DNA of 35,585 nucleotides from Candidatus Bathyarchaeota archaeon (lineage in GTDB: Archaea; Thermoproteota; Bathyarchaeia; Bathyarchaeales; SOJC01), in contig JAGLZJ010000001.1 of NCBI GenBank assembly GCA_023131555.1, positions 1 to 35,585 of the forward strand, written 5' to 3'. This document shows, piece after piece, positions 14,805-23,680 of this stretch. Under the pieces are notes generated by a model that did no database searches, was not told the origin of the DNA, and worked only from the letters and a program-made list of their open reading frames with translations. How positions within the stretch are numbered: the stretch's first letter is position 1; the number at the start of each line of letters is the position of its first letter. A program made the position numbers and the translations under genes.

Positions 14805-16814
14805 ATGCATAGATTTTTCAGGCAAAAAAGGGCGCTCTCAACTCTCCAAATGGTAATTCTACTCTTGATTGCGGGTATTACAGGTGCAATCCTTTCCTAT
14901 CTGTGGACTGAAGGATACTATGTTGATAAGGGATTCAACATTCCTGAAGACACAACAGCTGTCACAATCCTTAACGCTACTTTTCCTATTGAAAACAGCA
15001 CCTACTTCAATGTGACAGTTCTTAATCCTTCGTTCTCAGTTGGTGCTGCTAACGTGACAAGCATTGCATTGGTCACATCCGCTGGTGACTTCGAAACAAT
15101 CCACCTGATTCCAGGAAGCTCAGTAGAACCAACGCTTCCACGACTTATCTCAAGAGGCGTATCCCCAACATTCAAGTGTCATTTCAACTGGGATTCTTTC
15201 GCAGGACAAATCGTTCGAGTTGTCACTTTCTTAGCAGACGGGTCTGGGGCAACATTTCCCTATAGAACAGGAGAGGTCGAGTTGGAGATTCTTGAAGTAA
15301 AATTCAACACTTCAGTAAGCGCCGAACGGTTCAATATAACAATAGGGAACTCCGCGGGATCTCTTATTCCACTCAATGTTACAGAGATAATGTTTGACTC
15401 AACCATCATACCGACGGAGAACATAACAGTTAAAGACGGACCACCTTCACTCCCTAAAACGTTACAACCAAGTCATAATGAAACCTTCGTCTGCCTTTTA
15501 GATCTGCAGCAACTTGGTGCATTTGACTCCTTGCACAACATCACAGCTAAAACTGTGCAGGGATATTCAGCTCAATTAGCTATCCAGACCCCTCCACCGG
15601 TACAACTTAACATTTCCAATGCAATATTCGCGCATCCTGAAACGGGTAGCTTCAGACTAACAATAGTGAATCTGAATACATCCCCCCATTCTGCAAGCAT
15701 CAGCCATGCAACAGTAGAAAGCGAAAACCAGACGTTCAGAAACGTTGTATTGACTGCCGATTCAGGAGACCCAAAACTAGAGCCAGGAGAGAATCGAACG
15801 TTCACAGCTAATTGGAATTGGAGCAGTTTCGCAGGTGAAGAATTACAGATCACAGGCCATACAATTCAAGGATTTACGACTGGAGAATTCATGTACGAAG
15901 TTGATCCAGCCTTCGGACTACCGAAAGCAGTTTTCACATACTTACTACGTGCGTTTTCAGTGGCATTCAACGCTTCGGGAAGCTACGACACCTATGGTGA
16001 AATAATCAACTTCGCATGGGATTTTGGAGATGAACAACTCGGAACTGGCGAGGTTACGAGCCATATCTTCAACCAAAGTGGAGAGTTCACCGTAACATTG
16101 AACGTTACAGACAATGATGGACTGTCAGATGAAGCTTCACTCATCATAGATGTCTACAACAAGCCGCCTGTGGCATCCTTCACCGTGTCTAATGAAACAG
16201 TGTATACTTTGGAACCAGTTTTCTTCAATGCCTCTCAAAGCTTCGATCCAGATGGAGACGTAGTAGCCTTCCTTTGGGATTTCGACGACGGAGGTGTCGG
16301 AGAGGGAGCAGTGGCCAATCACACATATCTAGAAGATGGTATCTATGAAGCAGCTCTTACTGTTGAGGACGACCTAGGCGCTCGCGCCAACGCAACAATG
16401 ACAATAACTGTTCGAAACAGGTCACCCGTTGCTTCCTTCACAGAGTCTACATTGACACCATTGGTCAATGAGAATGTAACTTTTAATGCAACCCAGAGTT
16501 TCGATCTTGATGGAACCATCATTCAATACATATGGGATTTCGGTGATGGAACGAACAGTACGGAGGCCGTAGCGACACACATGTATTCCTCCAACGGGAC
16601 ATTCATCGTAACTCTGTTTGTCACAGACGACGATAACTCCACAGCATCAGCAAACAAGACTTTGACAGTCATCCTTCCTTTGTTGCAAACTAGGATACAG
16701 ATGCCCCAATCTGGGGAAAGGACGATTCGACAGGAAAAGTCGCTTGAAAACCTGTGTCCGATACCTCACTGGTTTTCGCCAGAGTCTGCCGAGGGAAGAA
16801 AATCAAAGGCTTAA
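14805..16814 (+). CDS. Secreted PKD-repeat surface protein with pilin-like signal
   Basis: 669 residues. The frame is open from ATG 14775, but ATG 14805 has an ideal AGAGGAG site 8 nt upstream and gives a short basic lead RFFRQKRA followed by LSTLQMVILLLIAGITGAI. This resembles a class III (archaellin/pilin-type) signal cleaved before the hydrophobic stretch. Residues about 40-370 are beta-rich modules with FNVTV / FNITI strands. Three PKD domains follow (about 375-450, 455-540, 545-625), each with the WDFGD/WDFDDG signature. More than twenty Asn-X-Ser/Thr sequons suggest heavy N-glycosylation. There is no C-terminal membrane anchor; the last ~45 residues are polar and unlike the rest. Probably a surface or pilus-associated adhesin-like protein. 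No operon partner is evident. Confidence 0.7.
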   Translation: MHRFFRQKRALSTLQMVILLLIAGITGAILSYLWTEGYYVDKGFNIPEDTTAVTILNATFPIENSTYFNVTVLNPSFSVGAANVTSIALVTSAGDFETIHLIPGSSVEPTLPRLISRGVSPTFKCHFNWDSFAGQIVRVVTFLADGSGATFPYRTGEVELEILEVKFNTSVSAERFNITIGNSAGSLIPLNVTEIMFDSTIIPTENITVKDGPPSLPKTLQPSHNETFVCLLDLQQLGAFDSLHNITAKTVQGYSAQLAIQTPPPVQLNISNAIFAHPETGSFRLTIVNLNTSPHSASISHATVESENQTFRNVVLTADSGDPKLEPGENRTFTANWNWSSFAGEELQITGHTIQGFTTGEFMYEVDPAFGLPKAVFTYLLRAFSVAFNASGSYDTYGEIINFAWDFGDEQLGTGEVTSHIFNQSGEFTVTLNVTDNDGLSDEASLIIDVYNKPPVASFTVSNETVYTLEPVFFNASQSFDPDGDVVAFLWDFDDGGVGEGAVANHTYLEDGIYEAALTVEDDLGARANATMTITVRNRSPVASFTESTLTPLVNENVTFNATQSFDLDGTIIQYIWDFGDGTNSTEAVATHMYSSNGTFIVTLFVTDDDNSTASANKTLTVILPLLQTRIQMPQSGERTIRQEKSLENLCPIPHWFSPESAEGRKSKA

Positions 16815-16862
16815 TCTCTGATTAGCATATTCTTCTACTATCCAAATGGGAGACGACTTCGA

Positions 16863-18149
16863 TTGAGTGAGTATGATGCAATTGTTGTCGGAGCAGGCGT
16901 GATTGGATTAGCCACAGCCTACCATATGAAGAAGACTAGACCAAACGATCGGATTCTTGTTGTAGACAAGATGAGTGGGGCGGGACAAGGCAACACTGCA
17001 AAAAGTGCTGCAATGTTCAGATCCTTCTTCCACTCTCAAACAAATCTCACGCTCGTAGACACCACCGTTGAGTTCTTCAAGCACCTTCATAATCAGCTAG
17101 ACTACGACTTGAAGCTGAAATGGACGGGCTATCTCTGGCTTTTCTCGGAAGCTCAGTACTCTACAATTGAGCCAGTTCTCAAATCTATGTCTGAAAAAGG
17201 CTTGTCCTATCACATTTACGAAGAAGAAGAATTGGCAAATCATCTTTCCATGAGAACCAAGGTCTCAGAGGACGAGGAGGCACAAATGATGAAGCTGAAA
17301 GATGTGGATCGAGGAGTGTTCATTCCTAAAGCAGGATCAATCGACATAGATGCACTGGTCAAGTTCTATGAAACAGAGTTCAGAAGAATGGGCGGCGAGA
17401 TTCATTACAACACGGAGGTTGTGAGGATCATAATAGAGCCTGAAGAACCTCTTGGCATCCCAGACGAACCTTTCTTCTGGCAGAATTCAAGGGCGGCAGG
17501 AGTTGACACGCGCAGGGGGCGAATCCTAGCGAAGAAAACGGTGATTGCAGCAGGCGTATGGGCTAACATGTTGCTTCATAAAGTAGGAGTGTATGTTCCT
17601 ATGGTGCCCATAAAACGGCAACTCTTCTCAATCAAGGCCTCAAGACCAAGTCTGAGAAGTCTGCTTACAACTGAGGGTTTCAATTCCGAAAGGTGCCTTC
17701 CATTCACCATCTTGCCAGATCCACCAATATACATCAAACCAGCTTTAGATGAAGACGCCTTCTGGTTCAGCTTCGGTGACCATTTCCCGAGGGCCTTCAA
17801 ACTGGAGGATGACCCGCAACCTGAAGAGAATTTCTATCGATATGGAATATATCAAGTTGTCACCAAGTATTTCAGGCAGTTCCTTGGCGTATACCCTTAC
17901 AGTTCATGGGCAGGCCAATATGCACTCAACACAATTGACGGACAACCCATTGTGTTTGAAGAAAACGACCTGCTAGTAGTGGGAAGCTGTAGTGGAAGCG
18001 GAAATATGAAATGCGACGCAATCGGCAGGGTTGCAGCGGCGTTATACGTAAACCAAGCACATGCACCCTTATACGGGTCAACCGATTTCAGAGTGAGTGA
18101 CCTTAGCTTGGCAGACCGCAATGTAGACCCTGAAAAACTTATAATTTAG
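16863..18149 (+). CDS. FAD-dependent amino-acid-type oxidoreductase (DAO family)
   Basis: 428 residues from TTG. The dinucleotide-binding motif VVGAGVIGLATAY at residues 8-20 and the acidic end of the second strand (LVVDK) bind FAD. The AGVWAN motif, PIKRQLFSI, the late SSWAGQYALNTIDGQPIV and GSCSGSGNMKCDAIGR are typical of the D-amino-acid oxidase / sarcosine or dimethylglycine oxidase fold. No signal peptide is seen. The substrate cannot be read from the sequence. It ends 10 bp before an aminotransferase with a strong ribosome-binding site in the gap (ggggag), so the two probably act on the same amino or imino acid. Confidence 0.82.
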   Translation: MSEYDAIVVGAGVIGLATAYHMKKTRPNDRILVVDKMSGAGQGNTAKSAAMFRSFFHSQTNLTLVDTTVEFFKHLHNQLDYDLKLKWTGYLWLFSEAQYSTIEPVLKSMSEKGLSYHIYEEEELANHLSMRTKVSEDEEAQMMKLKDVDRGVFIPKAGSIDIDALVKFYETEFRRMGGEIHYNTEVVRIIIEPEEPLGIPDEPFFWQNSRAAGVDTRRGRILAKKTVIAAGVWANMLLHKVGVYVPMVPIKRQLFSIKASRPSLRSLLTTEGFNSERCLPFTILPDPPIYIKPALDEDAFWFSFGDHFPRAFKLEDDPQPEENFYRYGIYQVVTKYFRQFLGVYPYSSWAGQYALNTIDGQPIVFEENDLLVVGSCSGSGNMKCDAIGRVAAALYVNQAHAPLYGSTDFRVSDLSLADRNVDPEKLII

Positions 18150-18159
18150 GGGAGTAAGG

Positions 18160-19371
18160 ATGAAAGCTCATTATACTGCGGCTAAAAGAGCCTCCACCAT
18201 AAAATATGCAATCAGAGACGTTGTAAAATACGCAAAGGACCTGGAAGAAAAGGGGAATAAAATCTGTTATCTCAACATTGGGGACCCTGTGAAGTTTGAC
18301 TTCGACACACCGAAGCACCTTAAATCTGCACTGTGGGAAGCTGTGAAGAAGGGTGAAAACTGGTACGGTCCATCAGAAGGGCTTCTAAAGCTGAGGAAGG
18401 CGGTCTGCAGAAAAGAGAAGCGGATTAATGGAATCGACATCTCACCTGAAGATGTTGTGGTTACATCAGGTGTTTCGGAAGGCATACTTTTTACAATGGC
18501 TGCATTGATCGAGGGAGGAGACGAGGTGCTTGTGCCAGGTCCAACGTACCCTCCTTATACTTCATATTCTAAGTTTTTTGGAGGAACCCCGATCTCATAC
18601 AGAACCATTGAGGAAGAGGGGTGGAGACCGGACATAGCGGATATTAAGTCAAAAATCTCTGCCAAAACCAAATGTATTGTCCTGATAAGCCCGAATAACC
18701 CATGTGGGGCGGTATATGACTCTAGGACGATAGCTGAAATCTCCGAATTGGCGAATCAGAACGACTTAATCATTTTATCCGATGAAATCTACGACCGAAT
18801 TGTCTACGAAGAACGTTTCTCAAGCGCAGCCCGAGTCGCTAAGAATTCTTCAGTAATTGGATTGAATGGCTTCTCCAAGGTATATCTGGCTACAGGATGG
18901 AGAGTAGGGTACTTGTATTTCCACGACCCTGATGGAAGGCTAGACGTAATCAAAGAAAGTGTGAAGAAGCAGGCTAGAATAAGACTCTGCGCAAATACTC
19001 CGATTCAGAAGGCAGCAATCGCTGCACTAGACGGACCTCAAGACCACATTAAGCAGATGGTGGAGAAACTGCGTAAAAGGCGAGACTTTGCATGGAAACG
19101 GTTGAACCAGATTGAGGGAATAACTTGCTCAAAACCAAAGGGTGCATTCTACCTCTTCCCAAGGGTTCATGGAATAGGGCAACGTTGGAAAACCGACCGT
19201 GAATTTGTCTTGGAGGTTCTCCGTAAGACCGGTGTCCTTTTCGTTCATGGATCAGGCTTCTGCGAGACCTACGGAGCCGGGCACTTCAGAAGTGTGTTTC
19301 TTCCGCCGGTTGAAACCTTGACACATGCCTTCAACTTGTTAGAACAGTTCATGGAGTCCAAAGGGTCATAG
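18160..19371 (+). CDS. PLP-dependent aminotransferase class I/II (alanine/aspartate type)
   Basis: 403 residues from ATG with GGGGAG about 9 nt upstream. Fold type I features: NIGDPVKFDFDTP near the N-terminus, VTSGVSEGILF for the cofactor phosphate loop, the ISPNNPCGAVY motif with the conserved Asn, ILSDEIYDRIVY with the Asp and Tyr contacting PLP, and the Schiff-base Lys in NGFSKVYLATGWRVGY. The C-terminal Arg that binds the substrate carboxylate is in GAGHFRSVFL. It is most like the AlaT / aromatic-aspartate branch in archaea. It is paired with the FAD oxidoreductase upstream and converges with ilvE (1-bp gap). Confidence 0.88.
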   Translation: MKAHYTAAKRASTIKYAIRDVVKYAKDLEEKGNKICYLNIGDPVKFDFDTPKHLKSALWEAVKKGENWYGPSEGLLKLRKAVCRKEKRINGIDISPEDVVVTSGVSEGILFTMAALIEGGDEVLVPGPTYPPYTSYSKFFGGTPISYRTIEEEGWRPDIADIKSKISAKTKCIVLISPNNPCGAVYDSRTIAEISELANQNDLIILSDEIYDRIVYEERFSSAARVAKNSSVIGLNGFSKVYLATGWRVGYLYFHDPDGRLDVIKESVKKQARIRLCANTPIQKAAIAALDGPQDHIKQMVEKLRKRRDFAWKRLNQIEGITCSKPKGAFYLFPRVHGIGQRWKTDREFVLEVLRKTGVLFVHGSGFCETYGAGHFRSVFLPPVETLTHAFNLLEQFMESKGS

Positions 19372-19372
19372 C

Positions 19373-20266
19373 TTACCTGACTGGTACTCCATGGTCTGGA
19401 TCTTTGACTAGCTGGTGGTATTTCTCCATCAGTCTCTTGGTTACTGAACCAGGTTTACCGTCGCCGATTTTTCGCTTGTTAATTTCGACTACTGGAACGA
19501 TCTCAGCAGCTGTTCCTGTGAAGAATGCTTCATCAGCGAGGAAGAGGTCTGCAGGCGTGATGTCTTTCTTCACGACAACATATCCAAGTGCTTCTGCAAT
19601 TTCGATGGCAACTTGCCTCGTAATGCCACGGAGAGCTCCAGTAGAAGTTGGAGGAGTCACAACGACATCGTTTGAGACTATGAAGATGTTCTCTGCAACG
19701 CCCTCGCAGACAAAGCCTTCCTTATTCAGGCATATCGCTTCGTCGACTTGTGCGTTGTTGGCTTCGAGCTTGGCCAGTATGCTGTTTAGGTAATTCAAGG
19801 ATTTGATTTCGTGGCTTGTTGCATCTACTGGATCACGTTTAACCCAAGTGATTATAGCTGTAAGGCCGTTCTCCTTTGCCTCTCTTCCGTGGAGCTTGAT
19901 TTCGTCAGTGATTATTATCACTGTTGGCTTTGGACACTTTCTAGGGTCAAGACCTAAATCGCCTTCACCTCGGGAAACAACTAAGCGTATGTAAGAGTCC
20001 TCATACAACCCGTTTTTTTTCAGAGACTCAACCACAGCATTGAGCATCTGATCTTTAGTCAGCGGAATGTCCAACATGATTGCTTTGGCAGATGAATACA
20101 GCCGGTCAATGTGTTCACGAAGCTTGAAGACGTTGCCACTGTATGCTCGTATTCCTTCAAATATCCCATCGCCATACAGGAATCCATGATTATACACCGA
20201 GATTTTCGCTTCGGATTTCGGGAAGTATTCTCCGTCAATGTATATCAAAAGTTCTTCTTTCTTCAT
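19373..20266 (-). CDS. ilvE: Branched-chain amino acid aminotransferase
   Basis: Interconverts Val, Leu, Ile and their 2-oxo acids, the last step of their synthesis. 297 residues from ATG, normal length. Fold type IV PLP features: YNHGFLYGDGIFEGIRAY near the start; the PLP Lys in HEIKSLNYLNSIL; Glu in EGVAENIFIV; TGALRGITRQ; and FFTGTAAEIVPV. It lies downstream of and is read in the same direction as thrS (75-bp gap), and converges with the class I/II aminotransferase. Confidence 0.94.
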   Translation of the reverse strand: MKKEELLIYIDGEYFPKSEAKISVYNHGFLYGDGIFEGIRAYSGNVFKLREHIDRLYSSAKAIMLDIPLTKDQMLNAVVESLKKNGLYEDSYIRLVVSRGEGDLGLDPRKCPKPTVIIITDEIKLHGREAKENGLTAIITWVKRDPVDATSHEIKSLNYLNSILAKLEANNAQVDEAICLNKEGFVCEGVAENIFIVSNDVVVTPPTSTGALRGITRQVAIEIAEALGYVVVKKDITPADLFLADEAFFTGTAAEIVPVVEINKRKIGDGKPGSVTKRLMEKYHQLVKDPDHGVPVR

Positions 20267-20340
20267 TCCGCGACACCTTTTAAGAATCTTACAGTGTTCA
20301 AGATCATCTGATATAGTTTTTGATCTTGGGTTCTGTGAGG

Positions 20341-22200
20341 TTATCCATAGAATTGAGGGCGTTTAGATAATCGAGTAGGGAGAGGTAGGGGTCTCCACGG
20401 TTTCCCTTGAATCTCTTTCGTTGCTTTTTCCAGAAACTCTTGAAGGGGGATGTCCTTAATTTTCCCAGTAGATCTGTCGCGCACGGACAGTAAGCCCGAA
20501 TCCAGCTCTTTCTGGCCAATCGCAACCACGTAGTTAATCCATTCCATCTCAGCCGCTCTCACTTTCTTCTGCATTGTAAGGGGACGATCATCCAAATCCA
20601 CGCGGAGCTTATGGTTCGTAATCTGTTCAGCGATTTCTTCGGCGCTTTCTATGAATTTGTCTGATACCGGTATTACTCTGATCTGTGTGGGAGAGAGCCA
20701 CAGCGGAAAGATCGGTGGTTTTCCCTTCTTTTGGTCTTTGTAAGCTTTCTCCAAAAGCGCGTAGATGCATCTTTCGATGCCCCCGCTAGGTGAGCAGTGG
20801 AGAATAATTGGATACTGCCGTCCTCCATCGTGATCAACGTAAGTGATGTCATATCTTCTGGCATTTTCAACATCAAGCTGATCTGTTGACAGTGCTGAGG
20901 CTTTCTCCTGGTTGTCTATAAAATTGAATTCCCACTTGAGAACCCAATACAGGATCTTTTCCCCAAACATCTCAACAAGGGCAGGTTTATCTAAAAATCT
21001 AACCAAAGAAGTAATGAAGTCCTTGTTAGTTTCATAGAAGTCCTTTGTGAATCGGATTCCAAGTTCATAGTCTCCACGGGATAGCCCTAGACCCTCAAGA
21101 GTCTCTCTGCACAAATTGAAGCGCTCAAGAAACTCTTCCTTCGCTTGTTCTAGATTGGAGCAGAGGGCGTGGCAGTCGGGCATTGTAAAAGCGCGCTGTC
21201 TCCGCAATCCTGCAAGTTCACCACTTTTCTCCCGTCTGAAACTGTATCTTGTCAGTTCATACATCCTTAAGGGAAGTTGACGATAGGAGAATTGGGCATC
21301 GTGAAGAATTAAGAATTGACCAAAACAAGCTGCAAATCTGAGAAAAAGATCCTTCTCTTCAGATTGGATGAGATATTGCCTAGCGGGGAACCGGTCAAGG
21401 TAACTGCTCAGCGTAGGATGGTGAAAGTCGTACATGACCGGCGTCTCAACTTCCATAGCTCCATACTCCATCATGATGGTGGTGACAAACTGTTCAAGGA
21501 GAGATTTGATCAACCGTCCTTTCGGATACCATCTTAGATTTCCTGGATCGCTACCCGGCTCATAATCCGCGATCTCAAGCTTCCTCATCAGCTTTATGTG
21601 TGGAGGCATCTCTCGGCTGACTCTCACCTTTGAGATCTCGTATTCTGCAAACTTTGCTAGTTCTTTGTGCTTTGAGAAATCAAAATCCTTGACGGGAGCA
21701 ATATCCCCGTCTGGTGATAACACGTACCAAGAGGACTCACGTTTCTCTTCCGCTTTCAACGCTTCTGAAACTTTTTCTTGCATTTGAGGCTCTTTAAGAA
21801 TGACTCGTGACTGTTCCGCTAGTGGGTGACCTTTTACTGAGATCGTGAACTGTTTGTTCCAGCCAAAAGGTGCACGATAAGCTTCAATCTTGGCATCTTG
21901 GGCAATTCGCTCCATTGCTCTTACTACTCGGAGTGCTAGTGAAGGACTTGCCAAGTTAGCACTTAGATGAGCGTAGGGGTAAATCAGAACCCTATTCATC
22001 TTAAGTTTGTCAAGGAAGGCCTTGACTTGCGTAATGGCTTGCGCTGCTACTGTTTCATCATCGCCTTTCTCAACAGCAGTAAAGAGTACGAGTACATCGT
22101 CTATTCGGCTCTCTTTTTTCTCCGCTTCCTCTGCTTCCGCGATCTCTTTCTTTACTGGCTTGTATGTGATGTATTTAGAGTGAAGTTGAAGGATTCGCAA
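20341..22200 (-). CDS. thrS: Threonyl-tRNA synthetase, archaeal type with N-terminal editing domain
   Basis: 619 residues from TTG 22200, which gives the family start MRILQLHSKYITY and has a GAGGCG site upstream. The N-terminal ~145 residues form the archaea-specific editing domain (D-aminoacyl-tRNA deacylase fold) that removes Ser from tRNA-Thr (YPYAHLSANLASP). The class II catalytic core has motif 1 around GAMEVETPVMYD, motif 2 RYSFRREKSGELAGLRR, and motif 3 SGGIERCIYALLE. The zinc ligands are Cys in MPDCHALC and two later His residues. The C-terminal anticodon domain begins near SPTQIRVIPVSDKF. Cytosolic translation enzyme; nothing unusual. Confidence 0.96.
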   Translation of the reverse strand: MRILQLHSKYITYKPVKKEIAEAEEAEKKESRIDDVLVLFTAVEKGDDETVAAQAITQVKAFLDKLKMNRVLIYPYAHLSANLASPSLALRVVRAMERIAQDAKIEAYRAPFGWNKQFTISVKGHPLAEQSRVILKEPQMQEKVSEALKAEEKRESSWYVLSPDGDIAPVKDFDFSKHKELAKFAEYEISKVRVSREMPPHIKLMRKLEIADYEPGSDPGNLRWYPKGRLIKSLLEQFVTTIMMEYGAMEVETPVMYDFHHPTLSSYLDRFPARQYLIQSEEKDLFLRFAACFGQFLILHDAQFSYRQLPLRMYELTRYSFRREKSGELAGLRRQRAFTMPDCHALCSNLEQAKEEFLERFNLCRETLEGLGLSRGDYELGIRFTKDFYETNKDFITSLVRFLDKPALVEMFGEKILYWVLKWEFNFIDNQEKASALSTDQLDVENARRYDITYVDHDGGRQYPIILHCSPSGGIERCIYALLEKAYKDQKKGKPPIFPLWLSPTQIRVIPVSDKFIESAEEIAEQITNHKLRVDLDDRPLTMQKKVRAAEMEWINYVVAIGQKELDSGLLSVRDRSTGKIKDIPLQEFLEKATKEIQGKPWRPLPLPTRLSKRPQFYG

Positions 22201-22281
22201 ATCTACGCCTCTGTCAATCCGTTCTCATCAATGGCCAGCCAGCTTAAAAAATGGTTGGGGGGGAAGCTCGTTGGATTCTGA

Positions 22282-22623
22282 TCAGTACGAATCTCTCTGT
22301 CTCCACCTCTCCAATGTTCTTTCTTTTCTTGTGGCTTTCTTAAACTCTTTATAGTGTTCTTTACAGAGGTAAGCTCGCTTTTCAGAACCAATTTTCAACC
22401 CTGCTGAGGTAACCTTTCCTGCGCCAATAGATCGGACTGCTACATTTCCACAACCTAGGACACTGCACTTCTCGCCTTTTTCGATCCTTCCCAAGGTGAA
22501 ACCTCTTACAAGTTCGTATGTTGCATGCGTGTATATTTTGGTTGTCCTTGACTCTGCTATGGAGGGGATTGCAGCGATGGTGGTTCGTGCAGCAGACGGA
22601 GCGTGGATATATATAAGAGTCAT
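22282..22623 (-). CDS. Small zinc-binding archaeal protein of unknown function
   Basis: 113 residues from ATG 22623. The conserved-looking part is the C-terminal 70 residues: LGRIEKGEKC, a CSVLGC pair (C53, C58), then YLCKEHYKEFKKA (C87, H90), a probable four-ligand zinc site with a basic tail. The N-terminal 43 residues are odd: they overlap the TATATATAAG promoter of the divergent eS26 gene. A TTG at 22494 gives a 70-residue protein beginning at LGRIEKG, with AGAGGT 6 nt upstream and a TATA-like AAAATATAC further upstream, so that shorter start is a serious alternative. Being next to eS26, a ribosome or RNA role is possible but unproven. Confidence 0.65.
   Translation of the reverse strand: MTLIYIHAPSAARTTIAAIPSIAESRTTKIYTHATYELVRGFTLGRIEKGEKCSVLGCGNVAVRSIGAGKVTSAGLKIGSEKRAYLCKEHYKEFKKATRKERTLERWRQRDSY
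22607..22618 (+). promoter_or_regulatory. TATA box of the eS26 gene
   Basis: tatatataagag lies about 43-54 nt before the TTG start at 22661, predicting transcription start near 22640. The core TATATATA is symmetric and lies inside the longest reading of the divergent zinc protein gene. Confidence 0.6.
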
Positions 22624-22660
22624 TGCAGATCAAATGTTGACGCAAGGTTGAGTGTTGTAT

Positions 22661-22951
22661 TTGCCCGTTAAACGGAAAAGTCGCGGAAGATCCAAGGGCG
22701 CAAAAGGGAGGGGTTCAAATATTCAATGTCATAGTTGTGGTCAAACTGTGCCACGTGACAAGGCTAAACGTGTTTCTAAAAGGATTTCGATGGTGGATTA
22801 TGTCCTGAGCAAGGAGTTGCGACAGAAGGGTGCATACATTGCATCGCCCGTGACAACAAAGTACTATTGCGTCTCCTGTGCCGTCCATCGAGGCGTGGTA
22901 AAGGTTCGATCGAAGAGCGAACGTAAGGGGCGGAGAAAGGGAAGGCGTTAA
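22661..22951 (+). CDS. rps26e: 30S ribosomal protein eS26
   Basis: 96 residues from TTG 22661, giving PVKRKSRGRSKGAKGRG at the start, as in other S26e proteins (usually MPKKRKSRGR). A GTG at 22652 would add three residues. The zinc site is visible as CHSCG (residues about 25-29) and CVSC (about 70-73), and the C-terminus is strongly basic. eS26 sits at the mRNA exit of the small subunit in eukaryotes and is found in TACK and Asgard archaea but not in Euryarchaeota, which supports the lineage call. It overlaps the convergent AIP synthase gene by 4 bp at the stop codons. Confidence 0.95.
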   Translation: MPVKRKSRGRSKGAKGRGSNIQCHSCGQTVPRDKAKRVSKRISMVDYVLSKELRQKGAYIASPVTTKYYCVSCAVHRGVVKVRSKSERKGRRKGRR

Positions 22952-23556
22952 TTCAGGCTTTCAGCAATCCTCGTATTTTTGTAGAAGTAGTACGACCGAT
23001 GCATGACAGTGAAATGTGTCAAGGCTGCAAGGACGATGATGCTCCAAGAGAGCGCTTCAAATCGAAAGGGAGTAAGGAAACTGCCTGCTGCTAGAATTAT
23101 CATTCTCTCTGCTCTCTCTGCTAAACCCATTGTCTCCATCTTGAGTCCCGCAGCTTCTGCTCGTGCACGTGAATAGCTGACGAGCAGACTTCCTACCAGA
23201 GCAACTGCCCCCCAGAGAGGATCACACAGACCAGCTACAATAATGGCGATCAGAACGAAAGCATCTGCATACCGATCCAACAGGGAATCAAAGAACCCCC
23301 CTACGATTGTGGCTTCTCCATACAGTCGAGCAACTGTACCGTCGAGAGTGTCAAGAAAACCAGATACTAGGAAAAAGATCGCGGCAAGGGGAACGAAGGC
23401 ATGATTAAATCTCCAAGTTAGAAAAAAACACCCAGCCAAGGCTGCAAAAAATATTCCCAGAATGCTAATCTTGTTCGGGGTCATCCCAGCGTTGTGAAGA
23501 ATCCTCGCTTCAGTCTTAAGCATTGATTGAAACTGCTCTTTGAAGCGTGTGAGCAT
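22948..23556 (-). CDS. CDP-alcohol phosphatidyltransferase, probable archaetidylinositol phosphate synthase
   Basis: 202 residues with about six membrane segments. The CDP-alcohol phosphotransferase signature is complete: DTLDGTVARLYGEATIVGGF followed by DSLLDRYAD, providing the four metal-binding Asp residues. The N-terminal KTEARILHNAGMTPNKISI is typical of archaeal inositol-phosphate transferring members. The reaction would join CDP-archaeol with inositol 1-phosphate to make a precursor of archaetidylinositol, at the membrane. The exact headgroup is inferred from family resemblance; archaetidylglycerol- or serine-type synthases are less likely. It lies downstream of proS on the same strand (124-bp gap). 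Confidence 0.85.
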   Translation of the reverse strand: MLTRFKEQFQSMLKTEARILHNAGMTPNKISILGIFFAALAGCFFLTWRFNHAFVPLAAIFFLVSGFLDTLDGTVARLYGEATIVGGFFDSLLDRYADAFVLIAIIVAGLCDPLWGAVALVGSLLVSYSRARAEAAGLKMETMGLAERAERMIILAAGSFLTPFRFEALSWSIIVLAALTHFTVMHRSYYFYKNTRIAESLN

Positions 23557-23680
23557 ACTGTCTAATCACCCATTTTCTTCGAAGAAGCAGATGTGACGAA
23601 ATCTCTCGACCTAGTTAGCGTTTCCCTGAATATGGAAGCACAGCGCATGCTGATTCAGCCTCACAAGAGCGTTTCTCTCA

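Noticed and set aside
22382..22645. 87-codon frame with several Cys residues upstream of eS26
   Set aside because: It is the other-frame shadow of the zinc protein gene at 22282, without a ribosome-binding site or family resemblance.
23598..23660. Possible C/D box guide RNA (GTGACGA and two CTGA elements) between the AIP synthase and proS genes
   Set aside because: The C box has a mismatch, no C' box is placed after the first CTGA, and the spacings do not fit the archaeal C/D pattern.
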